DNA of 39,784 bases from Candidatus Kapaibacterium sp. (GTDB taxonomy: Bacteria; Bacteroidota; Ignavibacteria; Kapaibacteriales; UBA7675), in contig JANQRB010000154.1 in NCBI GenBank assembly GCA_028284775.1, forward strand, positions 1 to 39,784, in the 5' to 3' direction. The notes beneath the pieces are model-generated. The model saw only the letters and a list, made by a program, of their open reading frames with translations. It did not search any database and was not told where the DNA came from. Below, one piece after another: positions 1 through 7,270 of the stretch; within the stretch, counting starts at the first letter, position 1, and each line of letters opens with the position of its first letter. Position numbers and translations under genes: made by a program.

Positions 1-66
1 GCCGCGGCGTCGTCTGCCGATTTTGCAAATAACAGTATTTCACGATATAGACTGGAGTTAGATTTC

Positions 67-1137
67 ATGAAACGTTTTTTACTATGCATAGTGCTTGCTC
101 TCGCAGTCGGGGTAGCAGGCGGCACTGTGTACGGTCAGGTCGTCCCAACGGCTTCCTCGGGAGAGGACTTCAAAAAAGTCGGTGCGGCCGGTGGCCAGTT
201 CCTCAAAATGGAAGTGGGTGCGCGAGCAGCGGCTATGGCTGGCGCTTATTCCGGCGTTTCCGATGATTTGACATCCCTCTTCTGGAATCCGGCCGGCATA
301 GCCCGCCTGGATGGAATAGCGGCCAACTTCTCGTACACGCAGTGGTTTGCCGACTTCTCTCATAATTTCGTTGCTGCTTCGATGCCTGTGGGCGAGCAAT
401 TTCGCGCCGCACTGCATGTCGTGACCTTCACGAGCGGCGACATCGAAGTTACGACCGTGCGCGATCCCGAAGGAACCGGTACCTTCTATAGCCGGAATGA
501 TCTGGCCATCGGCGCCACCTTCGGCGGCTATCTCACCGATCAATTTTCCTTCGGCGTAACGACGAAATTCGTTAAGGAAGGATTCTCGTCCGTCTCCAGC
601 AGCGGTCTGGTCTTTGACGTCGGCACCATGTACGAAACCGGCATCAACGGCATCAATCTCGGTTTTTCGATTTCGAACCTCGGATCTGACTTCAGCTATG
701 AAGGCCAGGATCTGGTTGAGCAGGTCGAACAGGAACCGTCGCTGCGCCGTCGCGAGACCGACGTTACGGTACTGACAAATCCTTATCCGCTGCCATTGTC
801 GTTTCGCGCCGGAATTGCGGCCGATGTGCTGGAAAGCTTCTTTGACTACGAAGTGGTGGAAGATGAAACGCGCGAGCATGCCTTACTCCTGGCGTTGGAT
901 TTCGTAACGCTCTCCGACACGCCGGAGCAGTACAATGTTGGCGCTGAATACACGTGGAATGAGTTGCTGGCGCTGCGGGCCGGCTATAAGTTTAATCATG
1001 ACGAGCTCGGCTTTTCAGGCGGACTCGGCATCAATTACGTCGGTGGCGGCTTTGCCGGAACACTGGACTACGCACTTTCGACCGTATCGACCTTCGACCT
1101 GATCCATCGTATCTCGATTGGTGTCGATCTGAACTGA
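67..1137 (+). CDS. PorV/PorQ family outer-membrane beta-barrel protein
   Basis: A 356-residue protein with a clear N-terminal signal peptide (KRFLLCIVLALAVG, then a small-residue stretch ending near VYGQ). The mature part begins with a segment typical of the PorV/PorQ (UPF0164) family: GGQFLKMEVGARAAAMAGAY followed by SLFWNPAGIAR, and later alternating short beta-strands (FGVTTKFVKEG, NLGFSISNLG, ALRAGYKF) ending in an aromatic/hydrophobic strand (ISIGVDLN), as in outer-membrane barrels. In Bacteroidota PorV is an outer-membrane component of the type IX secretion system that shuttles cargo to the attachment complex; many paralogues have no assigned role. A GGAG at 54-57 is 9 bases before the ATG. 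It is followed by an intrinsic terminator and then a GWxTD gene. Family assignment is firm; whether this copy is the true T9SS PorV or a paralogue cannot be decided here. Confidence 0.85.
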   Translation: MKRFLLCIVLALAVGVAGGTVYGQVVPTASSGEDFKKVGAAGGQFLKMEVGARAAAMAGAYSGVSDDLTSLFWNPAGIARLDGIAANFSYTQWFADFSHNFVAASMPVGEQFRAALHVVTFTSGDIEVTTVRDPEGTGTFYSRNDLAIGATFGGYLTDQFSFGVTTKFVKEGFSSVSSSGLVFDVGTMYETGINGINLGFSISNLGSDFSYEGQDLVEQVEQEPSLRRRETDVTVLTNPYPLPLSFRAGIAADVLESFFDYEVVEDETREHALLLALDFVTLSDTPEQYNVGAEYTWNELLALRAGYKFNHDELGFSGGLGINYVGGGFAGTLDYALSTVSTFDLIHRISIGVDLN

Positions 1138-1209
1138 GATCGGTAGTCGCACGTATCGATAGTCGCAAGTCTGGTGGCGGAGAGAAATCCGCGTTACATG
1201 GAAATCAAA

Positions 1210-1246
1210 GTTGCCGTTGGTGTTGTAATTCGACGGCAACTTTTTT
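1210..1246 (+). terminator. Rho-independent terminator after the PorV-like gene
   Basis: A perfect 8-bp stem, GTTGCCGT (1210-1217) with ACGGCAAC (1233-1240), encloses a 15-base loop and is followed directly by six T residues (1241-1246). It lies 72 bases after the PorV-like stop and just ahead of the start of the next gene, so it should separate the two transcription units or attenuate read-through. Confidence 0.75.
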
Positions 1247-1250
1247 ATTG

Positions 1251-1254
1251 GGAG
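1251..1254 (+). promoter_or_regulatory. Shine-Dalgarno site fixing the GWxTD gene start
   Basis: GGAG lies 6 bases before ATG 1261. The open frame extends back to 1174, but that extension runs through the terminator hairpin and lacks a signal peptide at its N terminus, whereas ATG 1261 begins with a proper one. Confidence 0.6.
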
Positions 1255-1260
1255 AATGCC

Positions 1261-2736
1261 ATGACTATTCGAGCTCTCGATTGGAAGAACCTCATTCGTT
1301 GCTTCTCTCTTGCTCTCTTGCTGATGTCCGGCCTTGCCATCGGCGAAGCCGCAGCGGAGGAGAGCGATACGAAGCAACTTAAGGTTGACTTCAACGCATC
1401 GTTTTTTCGCTATGATGCTACAGATGTCTATTGCGAACTTTGCTATTCGCTGCCGGACTCGGCGCTCAGCTACCGATTTGAGGAAGGGCGCTTCCTCGGC
1501 GAATTATATATGGCTGTGGAAGTTCGGAACAAAACCAAATCCTACTTCGCTCAGGAGTGGATACTGGAAAACATCAGCGACTCGGCGGTAACGAAGTACA
1601 CCAATGACATCAATGGCATCAAGACATTTTTGTTGCCGCCGGGTACCTATGACATTTCGATTGTTCTGATCGATCTTGCGCACCGCGACAAGCGCGACAC
1701 CATAGTGGCGCCGATGCTCGTTCCCTCGTTTCCGGATGATCGCGTCGGGCTGAGCAGCATCTGCCTGACATCAATGCTGCGTCACCACGTTCCGGTGCTC
1801 GATACGGCGATAAACCCTGCCTACATTAAGAATTCGTTTGTGGTCATTCCCAACCCGAGCCTTATGTATGGCGGAACGATGCCGCGTTTAACATTGTACG
1901 CCGAAGTTTACAACGCCTTGAAGTTAATGCCGGAAGGATTTGTGCAGCGAACGACGATCTCAAGTTCGGCCGGTCACAAGGTCTACGAAAAAAACACCGA
2001 GCATACCTCTGCTGCCGATGGCCAGGTGCTGCACGCTTCGATAGCGATCGATACCTTGCCAAGCGGCGTCTACAATGTTAATATCGAAATTCTTGATCGA
2101 GAAACGAAGACGATGCAAGTACAGAATGGAAGTCGCTTCTATGTCCTTAATCCGGAGCGGCCGCCCTTGCCCGAGCAGGTGGCGGTGATCAGCGAGCTCT
2201 TTGCCAAAAGCGAATTTGCCACGATGACGCACGAGCAGTTGCAGACGGCTCTTGGTCAATTCAAAATTATCGCGAGTGCTGACGAACTGGCAATCATCGA
2301 TGGTCTGAAAGATGACCGCGCCATTGCGCTTTTTCTCTTTCAACAGTGGCAGGCCCGCGACCTGGACAAGGAAACGCTTGTTAATGAGGAATGGGAAGAA
2401 TTCAAACGCAATGTCGAATATGCCAATACTTATTATTCCAGTCTCTTACACGAAGAAGGCTGGCGTTCGGATCGCGGACGGGTGCTGCTGCGTTATGGCC
2501 GTCCTGAAAACATCCAGAGTTTTCACTTTCAGCAGAACGCGCGGCCACACGAGATCTGGACCTACACACAGATACAGGGGGGAGTTCAGTTTGTCTTTGT
2601 CGATATTGGCTCTTACGGCAATTTTTCCCAGGTTCATTCGACAGCTCAGGAGGAAGTAAGCGTTGCTAACTGGCGCGAGCGATTTGTGGACATCATGCGT
2701 GATAATCAATTCGACGGCAACGCAATTCGAAACTGA
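1261..2736 (+). CDS. GWxTD domain-containing secreted protein
   Basis: A 491-residue protein from ATG 1261, chosen because it has a good Shine-Dalgarno and is followed by a signal peptide (LALLLMSGLAIGEAAAEE). The middle is beta-rich without a recognised catalytic motif. The C-terminal part, roughly residues 370-485, carries the GWxTD-domain signature: a helix with EEWEEFKRNVEYAN, then EEGWRSDRGRVLLRYGRPE and EIWTY. Here the name-giving motif reads GWRSD rather than GWxTD, a conservative Ser for Thr change. GWxTD proteins occur widely in FCB bacteria and Acidobacteriota as exported proteins of unknown function, often near outer-membrane genes. The stop codon TGA (2734-2736) overlaps the reading frame of the downstream acyltransferase, which suggests translational coupling. 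Confidence 0.8.
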   Translation: MTIRALDWKNLIRCFSLALLLMSGLAIGEAAAEESDTKQLKVDFNASFFRYDATDVYCELCYSLPDSALSYRFEEGRFLGELYMAVEVRNKTKSYFAQEWILENISDSAVTKYTNDINGIKTFLLPPGTYDISIVLIDLAHRDKRDTIVAPMLVPSFPDDRVGLSSICLTSMLRHHVPVLDTAINPAYIKNSFVVIPNPSLMYGGTMPRLTLYAEVYNALKLMPEGFVQRTTISSSAGHKVYEKNTEHTSAADGQVLHASIAIDTLPSGVYNVNIEILDRETKTMQVQNGSRFYVLNPERPPLPEQVAVISELFAKSEFATMTHEQLQTALGQFKIIASADELAIIDGLKDDRAIALFLFQQWQARDLDKETLVNEEWEEFKRNVEYANTYYSSLLHEEGWRSDRGRVLLRYGRPENIQSFHFQQNARPHEIWTYTQIQGGVQFVFVDIGSYGNFSQVHSTAQEEVSVANWRERFVDIMRDNQFDGNAIRN

Positions 2737-2822
2737 TATTTTTCGGACGGACGCCACTGGCACAAATACTTGAATGGGGGCTGGCGCAACTCCTGGCCGG
2801 AGCGGGCATCGCGAGCCGATCG

Positions 2823-3665
2823 ATGAGTCGGGCAGGGCGGCTGCGCTTTGGACGCCGAATCGGTGGGCTGCTGCAAGGACTGGGAAAGCGGCGCCGTGAT
2901 ATCACGCGCGAGAATCTCAGGCAGGCCTTTCCGGACAAGTCGGAAGAGTGGGTCCGGCGGATTGCCAGAGCCTCCTATGATAATCTCGGGATCACTTTAG
3001 CCGAGATTATGGCATTCCCGCGCTATCGGTCTTCCAACATCGGCGAGTTCATTCGCTTTCATAATCTCGACCTGATCGAAGAGAATGCCGCCAAAGGGCA
3101 GGGTGTCATCCTCTTATCGGCGCATTACGGCAACTGGGAGATACTTGCCTATGCACTGCCCTACATCACAGCGGTACCGGTATCGGTGATTGTCAAAAAC
3201 CAGCGCAATCGGTTTACCAATACCATGCTGCACGAGTTACGCGGCGGCAGCGGCAACCGCCTGCTGCCAATGAATGCCGCCGCCCGCGCCATCGTAAGCG
3301 GTCTGCGTAAAGGCGAGGCGGTGGCATTGTTGGCGGATCAAAGCGCGCAACCGCAGTCCGATGTGTTTTTGCCATTCTTTCACCGCCCGGCAGCCGTTTA
3401 TAAAGCGCCGGCAGCAATGGCGCTGCGCTATGGCGCTCCGGTTGTTATGGGCTTTGCCGTTCGCAATCCCGACGGCAGCTATGATGTGGATTTACAGCAA
3501 ATTCCGACGAGCGATTTGTCGAACACACCGGAGGGTATCCTCGAGCTGACCCGTCGTCATACGGCCCACCTGGAAGAACAAATCCGCCGCCGCCCTGAAC
3601 TGTGGGTATGGCAGCACCGCCGCTGGAAGCACAAGATGCCGTCGCAGGCGGAGCTACATCCGTGA
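2823..3665 (+). CDS. LpxL/HtrB-family lipid A biosynthesis acyltransferase
   Basis: An inner-membrane-associated acyltransferase of the LpxL/LpxM (HtrB) family, which adds secondary acyl chains to lipid A precursors. Diagnostic residues: the HX4(D/E) catalytic motif in LLSAHYGNWE, the family stretch ENLRQAFPDKSEEW near the N terminus, and later VALLADQSAQ and VFLPFFHRPAA, which match the conserved ADQ and FFG/FFH segments. From the first legal start (ATG 2823) it is 280 residues, but the same frame is open back to 2706 and encodes residues that match the family N terminus (ILEWGLAQLLAG), so the real protein is probably about 310 residues and starts upstream, perhaps at CTG 2733, which overlaps the preceding TGA. 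The 3' end overlaps the next gene's GTG by four bases (GTGA), so the three genes from 1261 look like one coupled unit with the glycosyltransferase. Confidence 0.85.
   Translation: MSRAGRLRFGRRIGGLLQGLGKRRRDITRENLRQAFPDKSEEWVRRIARASYDNLGITLAEIMAFPRYRSSNIGEFIRFHNLDLIEENAAKGQGVILLSAHYGNWEILAYALPYITAVPVSVIVKNQRNRFTNTMLHELRGGSGNRLLPMNAAARAIVSGLRKGEAVALLADQSAQPQSDVFLPFFHRPAAVYKAPAAMALRYGAPVVMGFAVRNPDGSYDVDLQQIPTSDLSNTPEGILELTRRHTAHLEEQIRRRPELWVWQHRRWKHKMPSQAELHP
3650..3653 (+). promoter_or_regulatory. Shine-Dalgarno site deciding the GT9 start
   Basis: GGAG lies 8 bases before GTG 3662, inside the end of the acyltransferase gene. It favours GTG 3662 over the in-frame upstream candidates GTG 3602 and ATG 3608, whose translation would begin deep inside the acyltransferase. 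Confidence 0.55.
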
Positions 3666-4738
3666 GACGTGCCTCGATTCCCGCCTTGAACTCACTGCGG
3701 CATGTAGCGCTATTGCAAACCGCATTTATCGGCGATGTTGCCTTGCTGGCTTACCTCGCCGAGGCGCTGCGGGACCTGGCGCCGTCATTGAGAATTAGCC
3801 TTATCACCCAACCGCGGGCCGCCTCGCTGGCACAATGTTTCAATGCTGTCGACGCGGTCAGAATATACGACAAACGCGCCGCGCACAAAGGTCTTGCAGG
3901 CATGAGAGTCTTTGCCGACGAATTGCGACTGGAGCAAATCGACTGTATCCTCACACCCCATCCTTCGCTGCGCTCGGCACTTCTGACCCGGCTGCTGCGT
4001 CCGGCGATCGGAATTGGCTACGACCGCTCCGCCGGCGCCTGGCTGTTTAGCCGGAGAGTCCCGTATGCCAGACACCTTCATGAAGCGGATCGGCTGTTGC
4101 GATTACTGTCGGTGTTTCCGGAGTATACCAAGATTCCGGCTGACGCTTCGCAGATTCGACCGCACATAGAAGTCGGCGCCGCGCAAGCAAGGGCGGACGC
4201 TCGTCTTGCGGCACTGGGCCTCCATACCGACAGAGCAATGGTCGTCTGCGCACCCGGCTCCGAATGGGCGACGAAGCGCTGGCCGGAGGACCGGGTGGCG
4301 GCCTGTCTGTCGGCGCTCAATCGCTTGGGGTATCAAACGCTTCTGATTGGCGCCGCAGGCGATAGCGCGCTGGCGAAGCGCATTGCGGAGGTCAGCCGGA
4401 CACCGTCATTAGCCGGCCAGACATCGCTGGCGGAAGTACTTGGCATTTTGAATCGCGCCCGGGTCTTGATCAGTAATGACAGCGCCCCCGCGCATCTTGC
4501 GGGCCTGGTCGACTGTCCGGTTGTCGCTCTCTTCGGGCCCACTGCCCCGATCTTTGGCTTTCGGCCGCTTCACCGACCGAGTATTGTGCTGGAAAACACA
4601 TCGCTGACCTGCCGACCATGCTCAATTCACGGCGGTGCAACCTGTCCCCTCGGTACCCACGAATGTCTGCGCTCGATTGAGCCTGATAGGGTGCTTGCGG
4701 CGGTTCAGTCCCTTCTCGGAGAGGAAGAACAGTCCTAA
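3662..4738 (+). CDS. Glycosyltransferase family 9, lipopolysaccharide heptosyltransferase-like
   Basis: A 358-residue GT-B fold enzyme resembling ADP-heptose:LPS heptosyltransferases (WaaC/WaaF/RfaF), which add heptose to the LPS inner core on the cytoplasmic face of the inner membrane. The N-terminal half starts with VALLQTAFIGDVALLAYL, the family's acceptor-side beta1-loop with the GD motif. The C-terminal half has the ADP-sugar-binding segments CAPGSEWATKRWPEDR, ISNDSAPAHLAGL and VALFGPTAP. The cysteine-containing tail (CRPCSIHGG, CPLGTHECL) is typical of RfaF-like proteins. GTG 3662 overlaps the preceding stop by four bases, indicating coupling with the lipid A acyltransferase. The family is firm; the exact acceptor sugar is not deducible. 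Confidence 0.85.
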   Translation: MRRASIPALNSLRHVALLQTAFIGDVALLAYLAEALRDLAPSLRISLITQPRAASLAQCFNAVDAVRIYDKRAAHKGLAGMRVFADELRLEQIDCILTPHPSLRSALLTRLLRPAIGIGYDRSAGAWLFSRRVPYARHLHEADRLLRLLSVFPEYTKIPADASQIRPHIEVGAAQARADARLAALGLHTDRAMVVCAPGSEWATKRWPEDRVAACLSALNRLGYQTLLIGAAGDSALAKRIAEVSRTPSLAGQTSLAEVLGILNRARVLISNDSAPAHLAGLVDCPVVALFGPTAPIFGFRPLHRPSIVLENTSLTCRPCSIHGGATCPLGTHECLRSIEPDRVLAAVQSLLGEEEQS

Positions 4739-4761
4739 GAGAGATCAGGCAAGGCGCCATT

Positions 4762-4799
4762 CCGATCGTTGCGACGATTATTGGCGTCGCAACGATCGG
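4762..4799. repeat. Perfect 14-bp inverted repeat between GT9 and kdsD
   Basis: CCGATCGTTGCGAC (4762-4775) and GTCGCAACGATCGG (4786-4799) are exact reverse complements separated by 10 bases. No T-tract follows on either strand, so it is not a textbook intrinsic terminator. It may be an RNA hairpin that ends or stabilises the upstream transcript, or an operator. Confidence 0.7.
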
Positions 4800-4920
4800 C
4801 CGGTACGTTCTCGCCTCCAAGGGTCGCCATTCGATCGCAGGCAAGGGCTGACAACATTTTTCTCCGTATTTTTGCCCCGATGTCGTGTTTCGACGGCGGC
4901 GGGCAGAACATAGATTATTC

Positions 4921-4925
4921 GGGAG
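4921..4925 (+). promoter_or_regulatory. Shine-Dalgarno site supporting a TTG start for kdsD
   Basis: GGGAG lies 9 bases ahead of TTG 4935. No ATG or GTG closer to the SIS-domain start gives a complete N-terminal helix, so the TTG start is preferred. Confidence 0.55.
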
Positions 4926-4934
4926 CGAAGCGAA

Positions 4935-5909
4935 TTGCTGGACGACAAAGTTATACTCGCTGAAGCCCAGCGAGTCTTACAGGAAGAAGGAGCAGCCCTG
5001 CAACGGGCTGCAACGAAGATTACAGACGACTTTGCGCGTGCCGTCCGTTTGCTGGCCGACGCGCCGAAAGTGATTGTGACCGGGGTCGGAAAGTCTGGGC
5101 TGGTGGGACGTAAAATCGCAGCAACGCTTGTAAGTACCGGTACGACTGCCGTGTTTTTGCATCCGGTGGAAGCTCTCCATGGCGACGTCGGTATTATCGG
5201 TCGGGGCGATGTAGCGGTCCTGCTCTCCAAGAGCGGCAGCAGCGATGAATTGCTCCGGCTGTTTCCCGTGCTGCGCAGAGCTGAAATAACAACAGTCGGT
5301 ATCCTCGGCGCTAAGGATTCGGCCCTGGGTCGACTCGTTGACCTAAGCCTGGACGCCTCGGTACAACGTGAAGCCTGTCCATTAAGGGCCGCTCCTACCA
5401 CCAGCACGGCGGTTGCGATGGCGCTTGGCGACGCCCTTGCCGTTGCGCTGATGAAGCTGCGTGATTTTACGAGCGACGAATTTGCGCTGCGTCATCCACT
5501 AGGGCAGCTCGGCCGAAATCTCAGCATCTATGTCGGCGACATAATGCACAAGGGCGCTGCGCTGCCGCTTGTCGAAGCCAGCACAAGTTTCCGAGAAGCT
5601 ATTATCGAGATGACGGACAAGGCGCTCGGCTGTGTGGGTGTTGTCGGTCCGAACAGGAAATTGCTCGGGCTGATTACCGATGGTGATGTCCGCCGGACAC
5701 TCCAGCATCACATCGACATTCGGCCGCTGCGTGTTGAGGATGTTATGACGACCAGGCCGGTACTGGCTCGGACTTCGATGTTGATCGGCGAAGCATTGTC
5801 GCTGATGGAAAACCGCGAACGGCAAATCAGTGTTCTGGCGGTAGTAGACGAAGAGGGCTGTTTCATTGGCCTGATTCGTGTGCACGACATCGTGCGAGCC
5901 GGACTGTAG
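4935..5909 (+). CDS. kdsD: KpsF/GutQ-type D-arabinose 5-phosphate isomerase
   Basis: Interconverts D-ribulose 5-phosphate and D-arabinose 5-phosphate, the first committed step to Kdo, the inner-core LPS sugar. The 324-residue length is the usual size. A SIS sugar-isomerase domain occupies about residues 35-170: VIVTGVGKSGLVGRKIAATL, then FLHPVEALHGDVGII and LLSKSGSSDELLRL, and further on the family stretch APTTSTAVAMALGDALAVAL. Two CBS domains follow (about 205-262 and 270-324), beginning at VGDIMHKG and VEDVMTTRP. It starts with TTG 4935 supported by a GGGAG. It lies downstream of the lipid A acyltransferase and heptosyltransferase genes, consistent with an LPS cluster, though a 196-base gap with a strong inverted repeat separates it from them. 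Converges on the RodZ gene with an 11-base gap. Confidence 0.92.
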   Translation: MLDDKVILAEAQRVLQEEGAALQRAATKITDDFARAVRLLADAPKVIVTGVGKSGLVGRKIAATLVSTGTTAVFLHPVEALHGDVGIIGRGDVAVLLSKSGSSDELLRLFPVLRRAEITTVGILGAKDSALGRLVDLSLDASVQREACPLRAAPTTSTAVAMALGDALAVALMKLRDFTSDEFALRHPLGQLGRNLSIYVGDIMHKGAALPLVEASTSFREAIIEMTDKALGCVGVVGPNRKLLGLITDGDVRRTLQHHIDIRPLRVEDVMTTRPVLARTSMLIGEALSLMENRERQISVLAVVDEEGCFIGLIRVHDIVRAGL

Positions 5910-5920
5910 TTTCGGCTTTC

Positions 5921-6835
5921 TTATTCCGAAGATCCGTCTGATTCCGTGTGAGCCGTCACGGTCTCCGGCACGGCTGGCGTTTCCGCTTCAGCTTTACGCT
6001 GGCGCCCCGGCGTGAAGATGCGTTTGTTAAATGCAAAGATACCCTGGCTGTTGATGCGCACATTTGGCAGCACCGTCCCTTTTTTGCCGAGCGGCTCGAC
6101 ATTTTCGCCATTAAACACGAAGCGAAGGCCGCCGGCGTTGCCGAGTGTAAGCTTGAAATGATCTGTTGCCGACCAACGATGTCGATCGCCGGCCTTGAGG
6201 GTGCCTTGCCAGGTCGTTTTACCGTCGATTAACACAGAAAGCCAGGTCTCATGCTGCGCTACACCGTCCAGAACCAGGCTGTCGGACTGTACCGCTGCGT
6301 GATACTCTGTGGCAGGCTTCACCTGTTCACTATCGATGCCGGCCCGAATGTGCAGCGGAGCGCCGACCGTGCCGCTCAGTTCGCTGCCGTCCGCTTCGCC
6401 GCTCTCGCCGCGGTCCATCTGAAAATAAATGACCACGACAACGACTGCGATCGTCAGCGCGGCATAGACTACCTTGGTAATGACAGAAGTAGCCGGGGCG
6501 GTAAAACTGGAGTTAAGGTCTTGCTTAATGTACTTCTTGAGCGTGGAACTGCCGTTGCGGGGTGTTTCGATGAAAAGCGGTGATGCGCTACCGTTATTGG
6601 AGCGCCGCATAAAGGCTTCGTTAATTTCGTCCTGGATCTCTTCTTCGTTGATTTTCAGGTATTGTGCATAGCGTTTAACGAAGGACTTCATATAGGGCGC
6701 CGGCAGCGACTCCCAATCTTCATTTTCAATTGCCTGAAGAATATTGGAGCGAATGCTGGTATGCTGCTCGACATCACGAACGGATATCTGCTGCTGCTCC
6801 CGTGAGCTGCGCAATGTTTCTCCCAGAGAACTCAT
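5921..6835 (-). CDS. rodZ: RodZ-like helix-turn-helix membrane protein
   Basis: A 304-residue protein with the RodZ layout. An N-terminal Cro/C1-type HTH_25 domain (about residues 4-72; SLGETLRSSREQQQISVRDV, AIENEDWESLPAPYMKSFVK, YAQYLKINEEE) is followed by a basic/polar linker, one membrane span (about 117-138, VITKVVYAALTIAVVVVVIYF), a periplasmic linker and a C-terminal DUF4115 beta domain (about 185-262; TWLSVLIDGKTTWQGTLKAG, LTLGNAGGLRFVFNG). RodZ links the MreB cytoskeleton to peptidoglycan synthesis in rod-shaped cells. No mreB or mrd genes are in the window. A candidate promoter lies upstream on the minus strand (6903-6932). HTH_25/DUF4115 proteins are mostly RodZ, so the symbol is likely but not proven. 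Confidence 0.82.
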   Translation of the reverse strand: MSSLGETLRSSREQQQISVRDVEQHTSIRSNILQAIENEDWESLPAPYMKSFVKRYAQYLKINEEEIQDEINEAFMRRSNNGSASPLFIETPRNGSSTLKKYIKQDLNSSFTAPATSVITKVVYAALTIAVVVVVIYFQMDRGESGEADGSELSGTVGAPLHIRAGIDSEQVKPATEYHAAVQSDSLVLDGVAQHETWLSVLIDGKTTWQGTLKAGDRHRWSATDHFKLTLGNAGGLRFVFNGENVEPLGKKGTVLPNVRINSQGIFAFNKRIFTPGRQRKAEAETPAVPETVTAHTESDGSSE

Positions 6836-6902
6836 AAGATTTCCGGCAACGGATTGATAAATAATCAGTTCTATGTTTGAGGGGCCGTCGCGAAAATTTC
6901 CG

Positions 6903-6932
6903 CATATACTTCGCCTTTTATATGCTTGTCAC
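6903..6932 (-). promoter_or_regulatory. Candidate promoter for rodZ
   Basis: On the minus strand GTGACA (6932-6927) is 18 bases from TATATG (6908-6903), an imperfect sigma70-like pair. It overlaps the GCATATAC repeats. Inference only. Confidence 0.25.
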
Positions 6933-7198
6933 GAGGGCATATACGCTGAAGAGTAGGACCCGAATCTACTCATTCCGTACTCAGGGAAAGACACTCCGTA
7001 ATTGCGCGCTGATGCCACTGACCGCAAGATGCGGAAGGTAGCGGGAAAGATATTTATTAAAATAACGAATACCAAGAAAAAATGCTGCGACTGTCCTTTG
7101 CCGGCCGCAGCTATTACATTTTTCCTTCCGACCCGCCGATACTGTTCCAGACAAGGCAAACCCCGGCCTTGTTTCAGCGGGCTGGGCCGCCGTCGCGA

Positions 7199-7227
7199 TT
7201 GCGCGAATCGCAGCGAGCTGCTATATT
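7199..7227 (+). promoter_or_regulatory. Candidate sigma70-like promoter for the FliK-like gene
   Basis: TTGCGC (7199-7204) and TATATT (7222-7227) are separated by 17 bases. Transcription would start near 7234, about 37 bases ahead of ATG 7271, which also supports that start over ATG 7082. Confidence 0.35.
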
Positions 7228-7270
7228 GGCAACAGCCGCTTGCTCTGTTACAATCCAGGCTCTACCGACC

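Larger units (their letters stand above)
6836..7270. other. 435-base divergent intergenic region between rodZ and the FliK-like gene
   Basis: No convincing gene is seen. The stretch holds GCATATAC twice in direct orientation (6902-6909 and 6937-6944) with an inverted TATATGC between them (6919-6925), a 6-bp hairpin GAGTAG/CTACTC (6951-6956/6966-6971), a minus-strand promoter candidate for rodZ and a plus-strand promoter candidate at 7199-7227. The open frame ahead of 7271 (from 7082) has no family-like sequence. Confidence 0.5.

Noticed and set aside
23..51. TTGCAA-N17-TATAGA as a promoter for the PorV-like gene
   Set aside because: The pair is good, but transcription would start near 58, inside or after the Shine-Dalgarno (54-57), leaving almost no leader. 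Probably coincidental.
82..879. Long minus-strand open frame opposite the PorV-like gene
   Set aside because: Shadow of a well-supported plus-strand gene; low-complexity composition and no family resemblance.
7082..7270. Upstream extension of the FliK-like gene to ATG 7082
   Set aside because: The added 63 residues show no family similarity and include the candidate promoter at 7199-7227.
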